Part shown: positions 13,895 through 21,413 of the stretch, piece after piece
Layout: the number at the start of each line of letters is the position of its first letter
Position numbering within the stretch: position 1 is the stretch's first letter
NCBI GenBank assembly: GCA_043793345.1
Contig: JAYVXF010000092.1
Span: 1-21,606 of the forward strand
Length of the DNA stretch: 21,606 bases
Direction: 5' to 3'
From: UKL13-2 sp043793345
GTDB taxonomy: Bacteria; Pseudomonadota; Gammaproteobacteria; Burkholderiales; Usitatibacteraceae
Notes under the pieces: model-generated
Databases searched by the model: none
The model's input: the letters and a program-made list of their open reading frames with translations, nothing else
What the model was told of the DNA's origin: nothing
Program-made: the position numbers and the translations under genes

Positions 13895-16360
13895 CTAGAA
13901 GGTCTTGAGAAATGCGATGAGCGCACGCTTGTCCTCGTCGCTTAAGCCGCTGCCAGCCTTGGCATAAGAGGTGCCGAAATAGTGGCCGCGATTGACGACG
14001 AAATCGGGACACTTATTGAGCTTCAACAACGGCTCGACCAAATTCCCGAAAACTTTTTTTGCCTCCTCGTTGCTCGCCTCTTTTGGCAGTTTCTTCAGGT
14101 CGTGCTTTAACTTCAATAGCAGTTCGAGCACGTTCTTGTCGTGTTCAATACGTTCGAGCAGATCGGTACTTTCGGAGCGCACGTTGAGGTTGGCAAGCAG
14201 ATTTATCGGCGTGCCTTTGGGAATCGGGCCGATCTCGATGCCGCCCTCACCAAAAATTGCCGGCAGCAGGCGCTGCTGGATTGAGGTCATCCCCTGCAAG
14301 AATTCCGGAAGATAGCCGCTTGGCACGCGCAGATATGTCTGCGTCGTGGTGCGATCAATCACGCCGGGAACCTTGTCGCCGAGTACCGAATCCTGTTCGC
14401 GTTTTTCCGGCCACAATAATTTTTCAATGGCGTCGTCGAATGACTGCATGCGCGCTTCAACCGAGGGCGAGGAGTTAAATTTGCCGAGGCTGTTGTTCAG
14501 AAAAAACGGTGCGGTCGACCACACGCTGATCAACGACGCCGGACGCGTGTAGCCGCGTCCACCGGCGGGCATTTCGTATTGCCACGGCTCGCCAGTAATT
14601 GGGTGATGGACGGTGATCTTGCCGACCGAGGGCAAGTCTTTATAAGTCTGCGAGGAAAAATTGTCCCAGATATTGTTGCTAATGGCATTGGTCGCGAGCG
14701 GACTGCACGCGTTGGTTTGCAGCAGCGTGACCGGCACGCGCATCTCGGCCGACAGATAATTACCCTCAAGAAAATCCTTGTCCAGAACGATGTCGCGCAT
14801 CTTTTTTTTGAAGTCGTCGGTTTTGGTCCAGTCCCAATATTTGTTGAAGCAGGTCAGGTAGTTGGTCCCTGAGCATCCGCCAGGATCCAGACCTGGTGCG
14901 GCCTCCGGGAGTTTGCTCGAATGGCAGCGTGCGCAGGTTTCGGCGAAAACCACTTTGCCGCGATCAAGCGTTAACTTGTCGGCTGAAAGATATTTTTGAC
15001 CGCCCGGTGCATCGGCGAGCTTGTGCGGCGCGGTGCTCTTCAAAAAAAACAGCGCCATGTTTACCGTCTGTTGCTCGGTGGCTTGCCAGTAAAGCGAATT
15101 TTTCCGCGCCGTCGCGATCTCGATGGGCGTGATCTGTTTTCCGCCGATCAGCGGATTGAAGTGCAGCAACCATTCTTCGCTGAACAATCCGATATTGAGA
15201 TAGACGCGATTCAACGCACCCAATGCACCCACCGAGTCGGATCCATCTTTGAGCACACGGGGCGAGAACACCGTGTCGGGCGCTACAAAAAATTGTGTCA
15301 ATGGCCCGTCCTTGACGAAATTATTGAACTGCATGTTGTTCAATCCGCCGCCCGACAGTGTTTCTTTGCCGAATCGCTTCGCCTGCTGCAGCCGCGCACC
15401 CAGTGCATAGAGCGCATTCATCGTCCGCGGATTGTTGATGTTGTCGCTGGAAATCATCGACGTGTCCAGCGCGCCCGGCCGGGACGTATGGAAAAGCTGG
15501 TAGACGAAACTGGTCTCGTCAGCCTCCCACGAGAAGATGCGGTCGACCCAGAAATATTGCGCGCCGACGTTCGAACTCAGGTTTTCCCATTTCGGATTTT
15601 CCGGGTCGTCCGGCGGGCGGACCGGATTGGGTCCCACATGGCAGAAACCGCAGGACATGCCGACGCGATAAGGGCGAACCAGATCCTTGGCGTTATAGTA
15701 AGTCGGGTCTTCGTAGTATCGGACCGGATCCCATTTCTTCCTGGCGGCTTCATCGAAATCGGGGTTGTCGAACAATCGCAGTCCGACCACGCCGGTGGCG
15801 TAGCCATAGTAGGAGCCGCGTGGCACGTTCCCGCCGCGCGCGCCGACCTTGACGCCAGGATATTTGGCTTCGTTCTCAAACGGATCCGGCGAACAGTTGC
15901 CCGCGCGCGCATCGAGCCACAAGCCGTGGCGCTGCGAGTTCGGCCCGCTGGCTTTGGCAAAGCAAGGTTCGTTGACCAAGCCCAAATACTTCCAGCGACT
16001 GTCTCGACCGTATTTTAGCTTCGGGTGCGAGGAGAGCGTCTTGAGAAAGTCGAGATTGCCAGCAGTGGTATTAGCCAGCCCATTCCACATCCGGTCGTTG
16101 CCGCCGGTCCACACGATCCAGGTGTTACGACCTTTCACTTCTTCAGGCGTCAACGCGATGCCCCCATCCATGTCGCGGAAATAATTTTCGTCCGCCGCTT
16201 TCAGGTCGGTAAGTGCAAGGCGCGCCCGCATCGGTTCATCGAGGACTTGCCCCGGCTGCGGCAAATAGTGGTGGCAACCTGAAAGTGTCGATAGCAACAA
16301 CACCGCAATCACCATCGTCAAACCCATCGCCAACGATTCACGTCTGGAATTTTTCTTCAT
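13895..16360 (-). CDS. Large diheme c-type cytochrome lipoprotein
   Basis: The protein has 821 residues from the ATG at 16360, preceded by GGGACTCGACC; an ATG six codons upstream has no RBS. It starts with a lipoprotein signal: basic MKKNSRR, hydrophobic 13-25 and lipobox LSGC with Cys29, so it is membrane-anchored and faces the periplasm or outer membrane. Two covalent haem sites are present, CGFCH (237-241) and CARCH (476-480). The second sits in a typical RGKVVFAETCARCHSSKLPE cytochrome c context. The size, the wide haem spacing and the WTGGN motif (84-88) recall the diheme peroxidase/RoxA-like group, but no activity can be assigned. It precedes the GMC oxidoreductase by 27 bases and may take its electrons. 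One compartment problem remains, since the GMC protein shows no export signal. Confidence 0.88.
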   Translation of the reverse strand: MKKNSRRESLAMGLTMVIAVLLLSTLSGCHHYLPQPGQVLDEPMRARLALTDLKAADENYFRDMDGGIALTPEEVKGRNTWIVWTGGNDRMWNGLANTTAGNLDFLKTLSSHPKLKYGRDSRWKYLGLVNEPCFAKASGPNSQRHGLWLDARAGNCSPDPFENEAKYPGVKVGARGGNVPRGSYYGYATGVVGLRLFDNPDFDEAARKKWDPVRYYEDPTYYNAKDLVRPYRVGMSCGFCHVGPNPVRPPDDPENPKWENLSSNVGAQYFWVDRIFSWEADETSFVYQLFHTSRPGALDTSMISSDNINNPRTMNALYALGARLQQAKRFGKETLSGGGLNNMQFNNFVKDGPLTQFFVAPDTVFSPRVLKDGSDSVGALGALNRVYLNIGLFSEEWLLHFNPLIGGKQITPIEIATARKNSLYWQATEQQTVNMALFFLKSTAPHKLADAPGGQKYLSADKLTLDRGKVVFAETCARCHSSKLPEAAPGLDPGGCSGTNYLTCFNKYWDWTKTDDFKKKMRDIVLDKDFLEGNYLSAEMRVPVTLLQTNACSPLATNAISNNIWDNFSSQTYKDLPSVGKITVHHPITGEPWQYEMPAGGRGYTRPASLISVWSTAPFFLNNSLGKFNSSPSVEARMQSFDDAIEKLLWPEKREQDSVLGDKVPGVIDRTTTQTYLRVPSGYLPEFLQGMTSIQQRLLPAIFGEGGIEIGPIPKGTPINLLANLNVRSESTDLLERIEHDKNVLELLLKLKHDLKKLPKEASNEEAKKVFGNLVEPLLKLNKCPDFVVNRGHYFGTSYAKAGSGLSDEDKRALIAFLKTF

Positions 16361-16381
16361 GGTCGAGTCCCATTTCAACGT

Positions 16382-16732
16382 TCAAAGTTTTGTCACGTAC
16401 GCCAACACTGCCACCGCGTCGCCGAAAACCGGCACTGGATTGGCGACGGTGGACAGAAAATCACCTGCCATAAGACTGCGATCCGCGTGCATGTCCACCT
16501 GCACCCGCATCGATAGCGAACGACCGTCCGCCACGCTGGGTGCGATCAAATTAAACGGGAGACGTGCGTTAGGACCTACCGGCACATTGCGCAGCACCTT
16601 GCTCGCGAGCACCACGGATGCCTGATCCTGCATTGACACGTCATGTAATTCGACCAATACACGCGGGGCAATGCCTGGCACCGCGTTGGCCGGGAAAACG
16701 ATTTCTCCGCTGATCTGTCGTGTTGTGGGCAT
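16382..16732 (-). CDS. YbaY/YscW-like small beta-sandwich protein, without lipoprotein signal
   Basis: The protein has 116 residues from the ATG at 16732 (GAGG upstream); longer starts would run into the ATP-grasp gene. The pattern ISGEIVFP, then VLVELHDVS, PFNLIAP, MRVQVDM, GDFLST and VPVFG follows the YbaY/YscW (type III secretion lipoprotein chaperone, PF09619) domain. Known relatives are mostly outer-membrane lipoproteins that carry a lipobox. Here the domain starts at residue 5 and no signal exists, so the protein is probably cytoplasmic. It lies 11 bases after the ATP-grasp stop and 21 before the cytochrome start, so it is tightly embedded in the operon. A role as chaperone or substrate-binding partner for the modified protein is inference; no type III secretion genes are in the window. 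Confidence 0.72.
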   Translation of the reverse strand: MPTTRQISGEIVFPANAVPGIAPRVLVELHDVSMQDQASVVLASKVLRNVPVGPNARLPFNLIAPSVADGRSLSMRVQVDMHADRSLMAGDFLSTVANPVPVFGDAVAVLAYVTKL

Positions 16733-16743
16733 GGGTGGAATCC

Positions 16744-17703
16744 TCAGTGCGTCGCGCACTCGTCCTCGAGCGCGCAAAGCTTATCGGCAAGCGCCTTCGC
16801 AATCGGCTGTGCGGTGCGCTGTTCCACAAACAGCCACTGGCCGGCCGGATTGACTTCGAGGAATACATATTCCCCCTCGTCGGTGCGCCGCATGTCGATC
16901 GCGCCATACACCAGATTGAGGCGGCGCATGAGCTTCCGCAACCGCGTCTGCACGGCAGCGGGCAAGGTAACGGACTTCACGGTGCCCTCGCCCACCACCA
17001 TGCGCATATCCACGGGGTACGAGGTATTGCGTGCGTCTATTTCGGCTGCAAATATCGCGTCCCCGATCATGGTGATGCGCAAATCCACGCCAACAATATA
17101 TTGCTGAAAAATCACCGGCGCGTAGCGCACCAGTTCGAGCCGATCAAGGTCCTCCTGCTCGACCAAACGCGTTTCGCGCCACTCCTGAATCGACGCCAAA
17201 AATGCCTTGAACACCACCTTGCCCGTGCCGATGCTTTGAATGAATTCGCGCGCCGCCGCAACTTGCGTGGTGACCAGCGTACGCGGCAACGCAAGCCCCA
17301 ACTGATGCGCGACCGACCACTGATACGGTTTGTGATGTGCTGCCGCGTCGGCTTCGCGCGGGTTGATCCACGCGCATCGCAATGAATCGAGCACGCCATG
17401 AATGGCTTGCGAGGTCTCGCTAAAGATGAAGGCGCGGTGCTGCTCCTTGGCAATCGACGGATCCACCTCGAAAGGGCGAACCCGTCGCCACCAGACGGCC
17501 TTTGCGGCGCTTAGATCGACGATCCTGCCCTGTTGTTCGATCACAAATTTCGGCGCCTCTGCATTGCTCCATCGGGCTTCCAATCCGCACTTCGCAGGAA
17601 AGTCCGACAGATCGATCTGCACCACTTCGCGGCCCGCGCGGGCGAGATGACCCGTCACCAGCGCGGTGTGTTCTTCGTCAGGATAAGAAACCACTAGAAT
17701 CAT
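16744..17703 (-). CDS. MvdC/MvdD-like ATP-grasp ligase (graspetide-type)
   Basis: The protein has 319 residues from the ATG at 17703; the open frame reaches 17919 but that part overlaps the upstream gene and reads as a shadow. The family comprises cytoplasmic ATP-grasp enzymes that phosphorylate Asp/Glu side chains of a ribosomal peptide and join them to Thr/Ser/Lys as omega-esters or amides. Visible features: an N-terminal pre-grasp region (1-80) with WWRRVRPF (71-78), WINPREADAAAHHKPYQW (112-129) typical of the MvdC/D group, the nucleotide-binding strand KVVFKAF (162-168, Lys166), the FQQYIVGVDLRI segment (199-210), and the metal-binding end AIDMRR...FLEVNPAGQWLFVE (268-294) with Asp270, Glu283 and Asn285. 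The gene begins 19 bases after the repeat-bearing metallopeptidase, so that protein is the obvious candidate substrate. No stand-alone precursor-peptide gene was found beside it. Confidence 0.88.
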   Translation of the reverse strand: MILVVSYPDEEHTALVTGHLARAGREVVQIDLSDFPAKCGLEARWSNAEAPKFVIEQQGRIVDLSAAKAVWWRRVRPFEVDPSIAKEQHRAFIFSETSQAIHGVLDSLRCAWINPREADAAAHHKPYQWSVAHQLGLALPRTLVTTQVAAAREFIQSIGTGKVVFKAFLASIQEWRETRLVEQEDLDRLELVRYAPVIFQQYIVGVDLRITMIGDAIFAAEIDARNTSYPVDMRMVVGEGTVKSVTLPAAVQTRLRKLMRRLNLVYGAIDMRRTDEGEYVFLEVNPAGQWLFVEQRTAQPIAKALADKLCALEDECATH

Positions 17704-17722
17704 GAGGCAACGCCGCCCGTCG

Positions 17723-19036
17723 TCAGGCGCCTCCCTGCTGCAGTTGCGCGAGCACCTGCACCGCCTGCTCGTATGCTTCGGCCAGCGCATCGGCTTGCTC
17801 CTGCGCTTGGGTATGCGCTGCCGCCAGTTGCTGCACCTGTTCCATCGCGTCCGCCAGTGGATCGCCCGGCATGGCACGGCTGCCGCCAGCCAATACAAAC
17901 GGCGTGACGCCACCATCAAATCCCGGTCGCGGCGGAAAACCGCGGGGTCCGGGGAAACCCGGATCGAAGCTGCCTTCTTTAATCGTGATCGGATCCTGGA
18001 TGGGATCTTTGCGCGTCTCTTTAATTGTGATCGGATCCTGAATCGGATCTTTGCGGACTTCCTTGGTGGTAAATATCGGATCGCGGATGGGATCTTTACG
18101 GATTTCCTTGATCGTGATCGGATCCTGAATCGGATCCTTGCGAACCTCCTTGGTGGTGAATATCGGGTCGCTGAGCGGATCCTTTGCAGCTTCCTTGATG
18201 GTCGGTTGCAATCCGGGATACATGAGGCGCACGCCGTTGATATCGCCGGCCGACAAGCCGCTTCTCTGCCCCATCACCACACCGGCCGGCAAGGGTTGTC
18301 GCGGCACGATGGTGGCTTGACCGTTGATGGAAAACGCCGTTGCCGGGTAGTGCATGATCGAGCCAAAGTCGTACGCGCCCAAATCGTCGCCGTCCGAAAT
18401 TTGCTGGTTAAAGTTGTGCTGCATTGGCGGATCGATATTGGCAAACAACACCTGGATAAAAGTATCGCGATCCTCGCGGCTCTGCTCGTGCCACAGACCC
18501 ACGGTATGGCCAATCTCATGAATGGCGTTGCCGGTGGTGCAGTTGGTGCCCAGCGTGATGTTTTGCTGGTTACCGCGTCGGCCGACCTGCGAGGAGCAGC
18601 CGCCGCCCGTCACAAATCTGACGAAGTCTGCCTCTCCCGCCCGCGCGGCGAAACGGATGCCGGTCTTGGCGTGCCAGTGCGCGATGGCGTCGGTCACGCG
18701 TTGCTGGTTGGGCAATGCCGGATCGATCTCGAACGGGATCTTTCCGCCGGGCCAGCGAAACTGCGCGCCGGTGATGCCGATTGAAAACAGTACCGGATTG
18801 CCGGCTTCATCGGCTTGCATGTCGGCGATCGAGCCGAGCACGATGTCGCCTTCAAACATCGCATTGCCATCGACCTCGGCGTAATGCAACCACTTGTTCG
18901 TAAATGTCGCGCCGCTGATCATGGCCGAGCCAAATATGGGCCCCGACCTGCATTCGCATTTATCGTTTTCTGCCGTGGCGCCGGCGCTACCGTCGCCCTT
19001 GCTGCCTCTTCCTTTGCGTCCAGATTTTGTTGCCAT
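17723..19036 (-). CDS. Astacin-type (M12A) zinc metallopeptidase with C-terminal T/K/E/D repeat array
   Basis: The protein has 437 residues from the ATG at 19036, which has a strong GGAGG seven bases upstream; a longer frame to 19192 lacks support. The astacin zinc site HEIGHTVGLWHE (173-184) and Met-turn SIMHYP (226-231) are intact, with the protease domain at about 85-273. There is no signal peptide and no recognisable propeptide; the N-terminus is Gly/Lys/Ser-rich (MATKSGRKGRG...) with a CEC motif near 27-29. After LMYPGLQP come six repeats (279-359) of TIKE/FTTKE-x-RKDP-I-x-DP, a Gly/Pro-rich stretch (360-376), and an Ala/Gln/Glu-rich helix (about 396-433), probably coiled coil. It is the first gene of the minus-strand cluster. 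The repeats, with Lys/Thr and Glu/Asp in register, could be modified by the adjacent ATP-grasp ligase. The protease assignment is firm; modification is inference. Confidence 0.92.
   Translation of the reverse strand: MATKSGRKGRGSKGDGSAGATAENDKCECRSGPIFGSAMISGATFTNKWLHYAEVDGNAMFEGDIVLGSIADMQADEAGNPVLFSIGITGAQFRWPGGKIPFEIDPALPNQQRVTDAIAHWHAKTGIRFAARAGEADFVRFVTGGGCSSQVGRRGNQQNITLGTNCTTGNAIHEIGHTVGLWHEQSREDRDTFIQVLFANIDPPMQHNFNQQISDGDDLGAYDFGSIMHYPATAFSINGQATIVPRQPLPAGVVMGQRSGLSAGDINGVRLMYPGLQPTIKEAAKDPLSDPIFTTKEVRKDPIQDPITIKEIRKDPIRDPIFTTKEVRKDPIQDPITIKETRKDPIQDPITIKEGSFDPGFPGPRGFPPRPGFDGGVTPFVLAGGSRAMPGDPLADAMEQVQQLAAAHTQAQEQADALAEAYEQAVQVLAQLQQGGA
17960..18202 (-). repeat. In-frame tandem repeats encoding (I/F)T(T/I)KExRKDPIxDP
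   Basis: This 243-base stretch encodes residues 279-359 of the metallopeptidase as units of 13, 15, 14, 15, 14 and 10 residues. The 15-residue unit (IFTTKE...) alternates with the 14-residue unit (ITIKE...), giving an 87-base higher-order period copied twice. Both DNA and protein are highly conserved, with most changes silent or at the x positions, which suggests recent duplication with selection on the protein. Every unit offers Thr/Lys donors and Glu/Asp acceptors in the same order. DP-rich, KDP-containing repeats of this kind are, from memory, seen in other bacterial proteins without known function. Confidence 0.9.
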
Positions 19037-19330
19037 GATTACACCTCCACGAGGTATGTTTGCTGCGTGCTCCCTTCGTTTCAACACATCGTCCATCGGC
19101 GCCAGAGTTCGTGCGGCGGTGTTCGCCGTCTTATCGTTTGCATCGATGTTGATTGCCGCGTGGCGCGCCAATACAACGACGGTCGCGCTCAAATTTCACG
19201 TCAATGTTTGCGCGATTGGCGACTACATCCCGACGCGCTTGCAATTGACAGCGAAATGTTACGGCGAAGACACCAGCGGGGCGATACCCCGAATGAGGGA
19301 TGGGGTTAAACGCCTACGACCGATAGAGTC
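19037..19330. other. Upstream region of the minus-strand cluster, no gene seen
   Basis: This region should carry the promoter of the metallopeptidase-ATP-grasp cluster. I found no convincing sigma-70 or sigma-54 match on the minus strand. A small perfect palindrome CGGGG-CGATA-CCCCG (19277-19291) lies about 240 bases before the start codon and could be an operator or mere GC-rich symmetry. The open frame continuing upstream of the chosen start as far as 19192 has no family resemblance and no RBS. Confidence 0.4.
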
Positions 19331-19384
19331 AAGCACTGGCGCGGATCGCAGGCCGAAAAGGCTCCGAAAACCGCGCCAGTGCTT
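19331..19384. repeat. Perfect 14-base inverted repeat, member of the AGCRCTGGCGCG family
   Basis: Arms AAGCACTGGCGCGG (19331-19344) and CCGCGCCAGTGCTT (19371-19384) are exact inverted copies around a 26-base loop. Read on the minus strand, the right arm plus the following TTTTCGGA almost exactly repeats the left arm of the element after ettA. It lies about 80 bases after the prpE stop and could end prpE transcription and insulate the cluster downstream. No T-run follows the stem, so a REP-type repeat is as likely as a terminator. Confidence 0.7.
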
Positions 19385-19462
19385 GTGTTCGTCGTTTCCG
19401 TTTTCGCCAGATCCGCAGCCGCCAACGACGGGCAACAGCTGCCAGCACGCACCGTGGTTGCG

Positions 19463-21358
19463 TCAGCCCTTGATCGCGATCTTCAATTGCTCCAGCGCGG
19501 CAGGATCTTCCATCGTCGTCAGGTCGCCCGGGTCGCGCCCTTCGCACAAGGCCTGGATGGCGCGACGCAATAATTTTCCCGAACGCGTTTTCGGCAGCAT
19601 CGTCACAAAATACACGCGCGATGGACGGCCAATCGCGCCGAGCTCTTTATCGACCATCGCCATCACTGCTTTTTCTTCTGCGGCGGCGAGCTCCGGTGTG
19701 ATGGTCTTGCTGATATCTTTAACAACGGCGAATGCGACCGGCACCTGGCCTTTTAATTGATCGGCCACACCGACCACGGCGACTTCGGCGATGTTGCTGT
19801 GTGCCTGCACGGCTTCTTCGATTTCACGCGTGCCCAACCGGTGTCCGGCGACATTGATCACGTCATCGGTGCGGCCCATGATGAAGTAGTAGCCCTCTTC
19901 ATCGCACGTGGCCCAGTCGAAGGTGTTGTAAACCAGTTCATCCTTGAACGTCGTGAAATAAGTGCTGACGAAACGCGTGTCGTCACCCCAGATGGTGCTC
20001 ATGCAGCCGGGCGGCAGCGGCGGGACGATGCACAGCACGCCTTTCTCGTTTGCGGCGACGGGCTTGCCAGTCTCTTCATCTTTCAATTTCATGCGGTAGC
20101 CGTAGGAGGCAAAGCTCGGTGAGCCGAGCTTGCGTTTGGTGTCCTCAATGCCGGGCTCAGCGGACAAAATCGGCCAACCGCTTTCGGTTTGCCAGAAATT
20201 ATCGATCACCGGTACGCCAAGGCCTTTCTCGATCCAGTCGGAGGTGGGCTGATCGAGTGGCTCGCCGGCGAGAAACAAATAGCGCAGCGAGGACACGTCG
20301 TATTTTTTCAGATACGCCAGGTCTTGTTTTTTCAGTACCCGAATCGCCGTCGGTGAAGAAAACATCACCGACACTTTGTACTGCTCAACGATTTTCCACC
20401 AGACGCCCGCGTCGGGACGCATCGGCACGCCGTCGTACATGACGGTGGTCGAGCCGTTGATGAGTGGCGCATAAATAATATAGGAGTGGCCGACCACCCA
20501 GCCAATATCGGAGGTGCAGAAGTAAACTTCACCGGGCTGTGTCGCAAAAATATTCGGCATTGATGCAGCCAGCGCGACCGCATAGCCGCCGGTGTCGCGC
20601 TGCACACCTTTGGGTTTGCCGGTGGTGCCGCTGGTGTAGAGAATGTAGCTTGGGTGCGAAGATTCAACCCACTCGCACGGCACCACGTCGTTCATGTGTT
20701 TACTGCGCAGCACACCGTAATCCATGTCGCGGCCGGGAATGGTGGTCATCGATTTATCGAGACCACGATTGACGATGACAACGTGTTTCGGTGGATGCGC
20801 GGCCAGTCTGATCGATTCGTCAGTGAGCGGTTTAAGCGGAATGATCTTGCCCACGCGGGAGCCCGCGTCTGCCGTGACGATGACTTTTGGTTGCGCATCG
20901 TCGATACGCGCGGCCAGCGATGCCGCAGCGAATCCGCCAAACACAACCGAATGAATCGCGCCGATGCGCACCGTCGCCAGCATCGCAAATACCGCCTCGG
21001 CAATCATCGGCATGTAGATCAGCACGCGGTCGCCCTTGCCGACACCGAGTGATTTCAGCACGGCCGCGAAGCGATTGACTTCCTCAAACAGTTCGCGGTA
21101 GGTGTAAATTTTTGTCTGCTCGACTTCAGACGAAATCCACACCAGCGCATTCTGGTCGGCGCGTGTCGCCAGATGACGGTCGACGGCGTTGTAGCAGAGA
21201 TTGGTTTCGCCGCCCACAAACCATTTTGCAAACGGTGGTTTGGAAAAATCACAAACCTTGCTGAATGGCTTCACCCAGTCGATACGTGCTGCCTGCGCGG
21301 TCCAGAAAGCATCCGGCTGGGTGATGGAGTGGTCGTAGAATTCTTTGTAGCTGCCCAT
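19463..21358 (-). CDS. prpE: Propionate--CoA ligase
   Basis: This 631-residue acyl-adenylate-forming enzyme converts propionate, ATP and CoA to propionyl-CoA, the entry step of the methylcitrate cycle. It follows the PrpE pattern from end to end: FYDHSITQPDAFW (7-19), RIDWVKPF, PPFAKWF (41-47), MPMIAEAVFAMLA (116-128), the nucleotide-binding loop YTSGTTGKPKGVQRD (241-255), IDNFWQTESGWP, GRTDDVINVAGHRLGTREIEE, and the C-terminal PKTRSGKLLRR with catalytic Lys595. The PPFAKWF and GVQRDTGGYAVAL motifs favour PrpE over acetyl-CoA synthetase Acs. That Lys is the usual target of reversible acetylation. The start has GGAG nine bases upstream. No prpB, prpC or prpD is in the window. It lies 55 bases after a response-regulator gene in the same direction and may be co-transcribed with it. 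Confidence 0.95.
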   Translation of the reverse strand: MGSYKEFYDHSITQPDAFWTAQAARIDWVKPFSKVCDFSKPPFAKWFVGGETNLCYNAVDRHLATRADQNALVWISSEVEQTKIYTYRELFEEVNRFAAVLKSLGVGKGDRVLIYMPMIAEAVFAMLATVRIGAIHSVVFGGFAAASLAARIDDAQPKVIVTADAGSRVGKIIPLKPLTDESIRLAAHPPKHVVIVNRGLDKSMTTIPGRDMDYGVLRSKHMNDVVPCEWVESSHPSYILYTSGTTGKPKGVQRDTGGYAVALAASMPNIFATQPGEVYFCTSDIGWVVGHSYIIYAPLINGSTTVMYDGVPMRPDAGVWWKIVEQYKVSVMFSSPTAIRVLKKQDLAYLKKYDVSSLRYLFLAGEPLDQPTSDWIEKGLGVPVIDNFWQTESGWPILSAEPGIEDTKRKLGSPSFASYGYRMKLKDEETGKPVAANEKGVLCIVPPLPPGCMSTIWGDDTRFVSTYFTTFKDELVYNTFDWATCDEEGYYFIMGRTDDVINVAGHRLGTREIEEAVQAHSNIAEVAVVGVADQLKGQVPVAFAVVKDISKTITPELAAAEEKAVMAMVDKELGAIGRPSRVYFVTMLPKTRSGKLLRRAIQALCEGRDPGDLTTMEDPAALEQLKIAIKG

Positions 21359-21413
21359 TATTTTCTCCGTACTTTAATCGTTGTGTGCGGTTGAACCTAC
21401 GGAAAAAAACACA

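Noticed and set aside
14996..16018. 340-residue plus-strand open frame opposite the cytochrome gene
   Set aside because: GC-rich antisense shadow; the minus strand encodes two CxxCH motifs and a lipobox in one continuous frame.
16382..16732. Part of a type III secretion system, from the YscW likeness
   Set aside because: No other type III genes are present and the lipoprotein signal is missing; only the domain fold is shared.
17704..17919. N-terminal extension of the ATP-grasp protein by 72 residues
   Set aside because: It lies almost wholly within the upstream gene, is Arg/Cys/Trp-rich like a shadow frame, and the family N-terminus begins at MILVVSYPDE.
17960..18202. CRISPR array
   Set aside because: The repeats are in frame with a protein, there are no unique spacers of constant length, and no cas genes are near.
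17702..18784. Long plus-strand open frame opposite the metallopeptidase, with its own apparent repeats
   Set aside because: It is the antisense image of the repeat-coding region. The minus-strand frame has intact zinc and Met-turn motifs and a strong RBS, while the plus frame has no recognisable domain.
19037..19330. Sigma-70 promoter for the metallopeptidase operon
   Set aside because: Several TTGAC/TTGCA-like hexamers occur on the minus strand, but none has a good -10 element at 16-18 bases, so no site is called.
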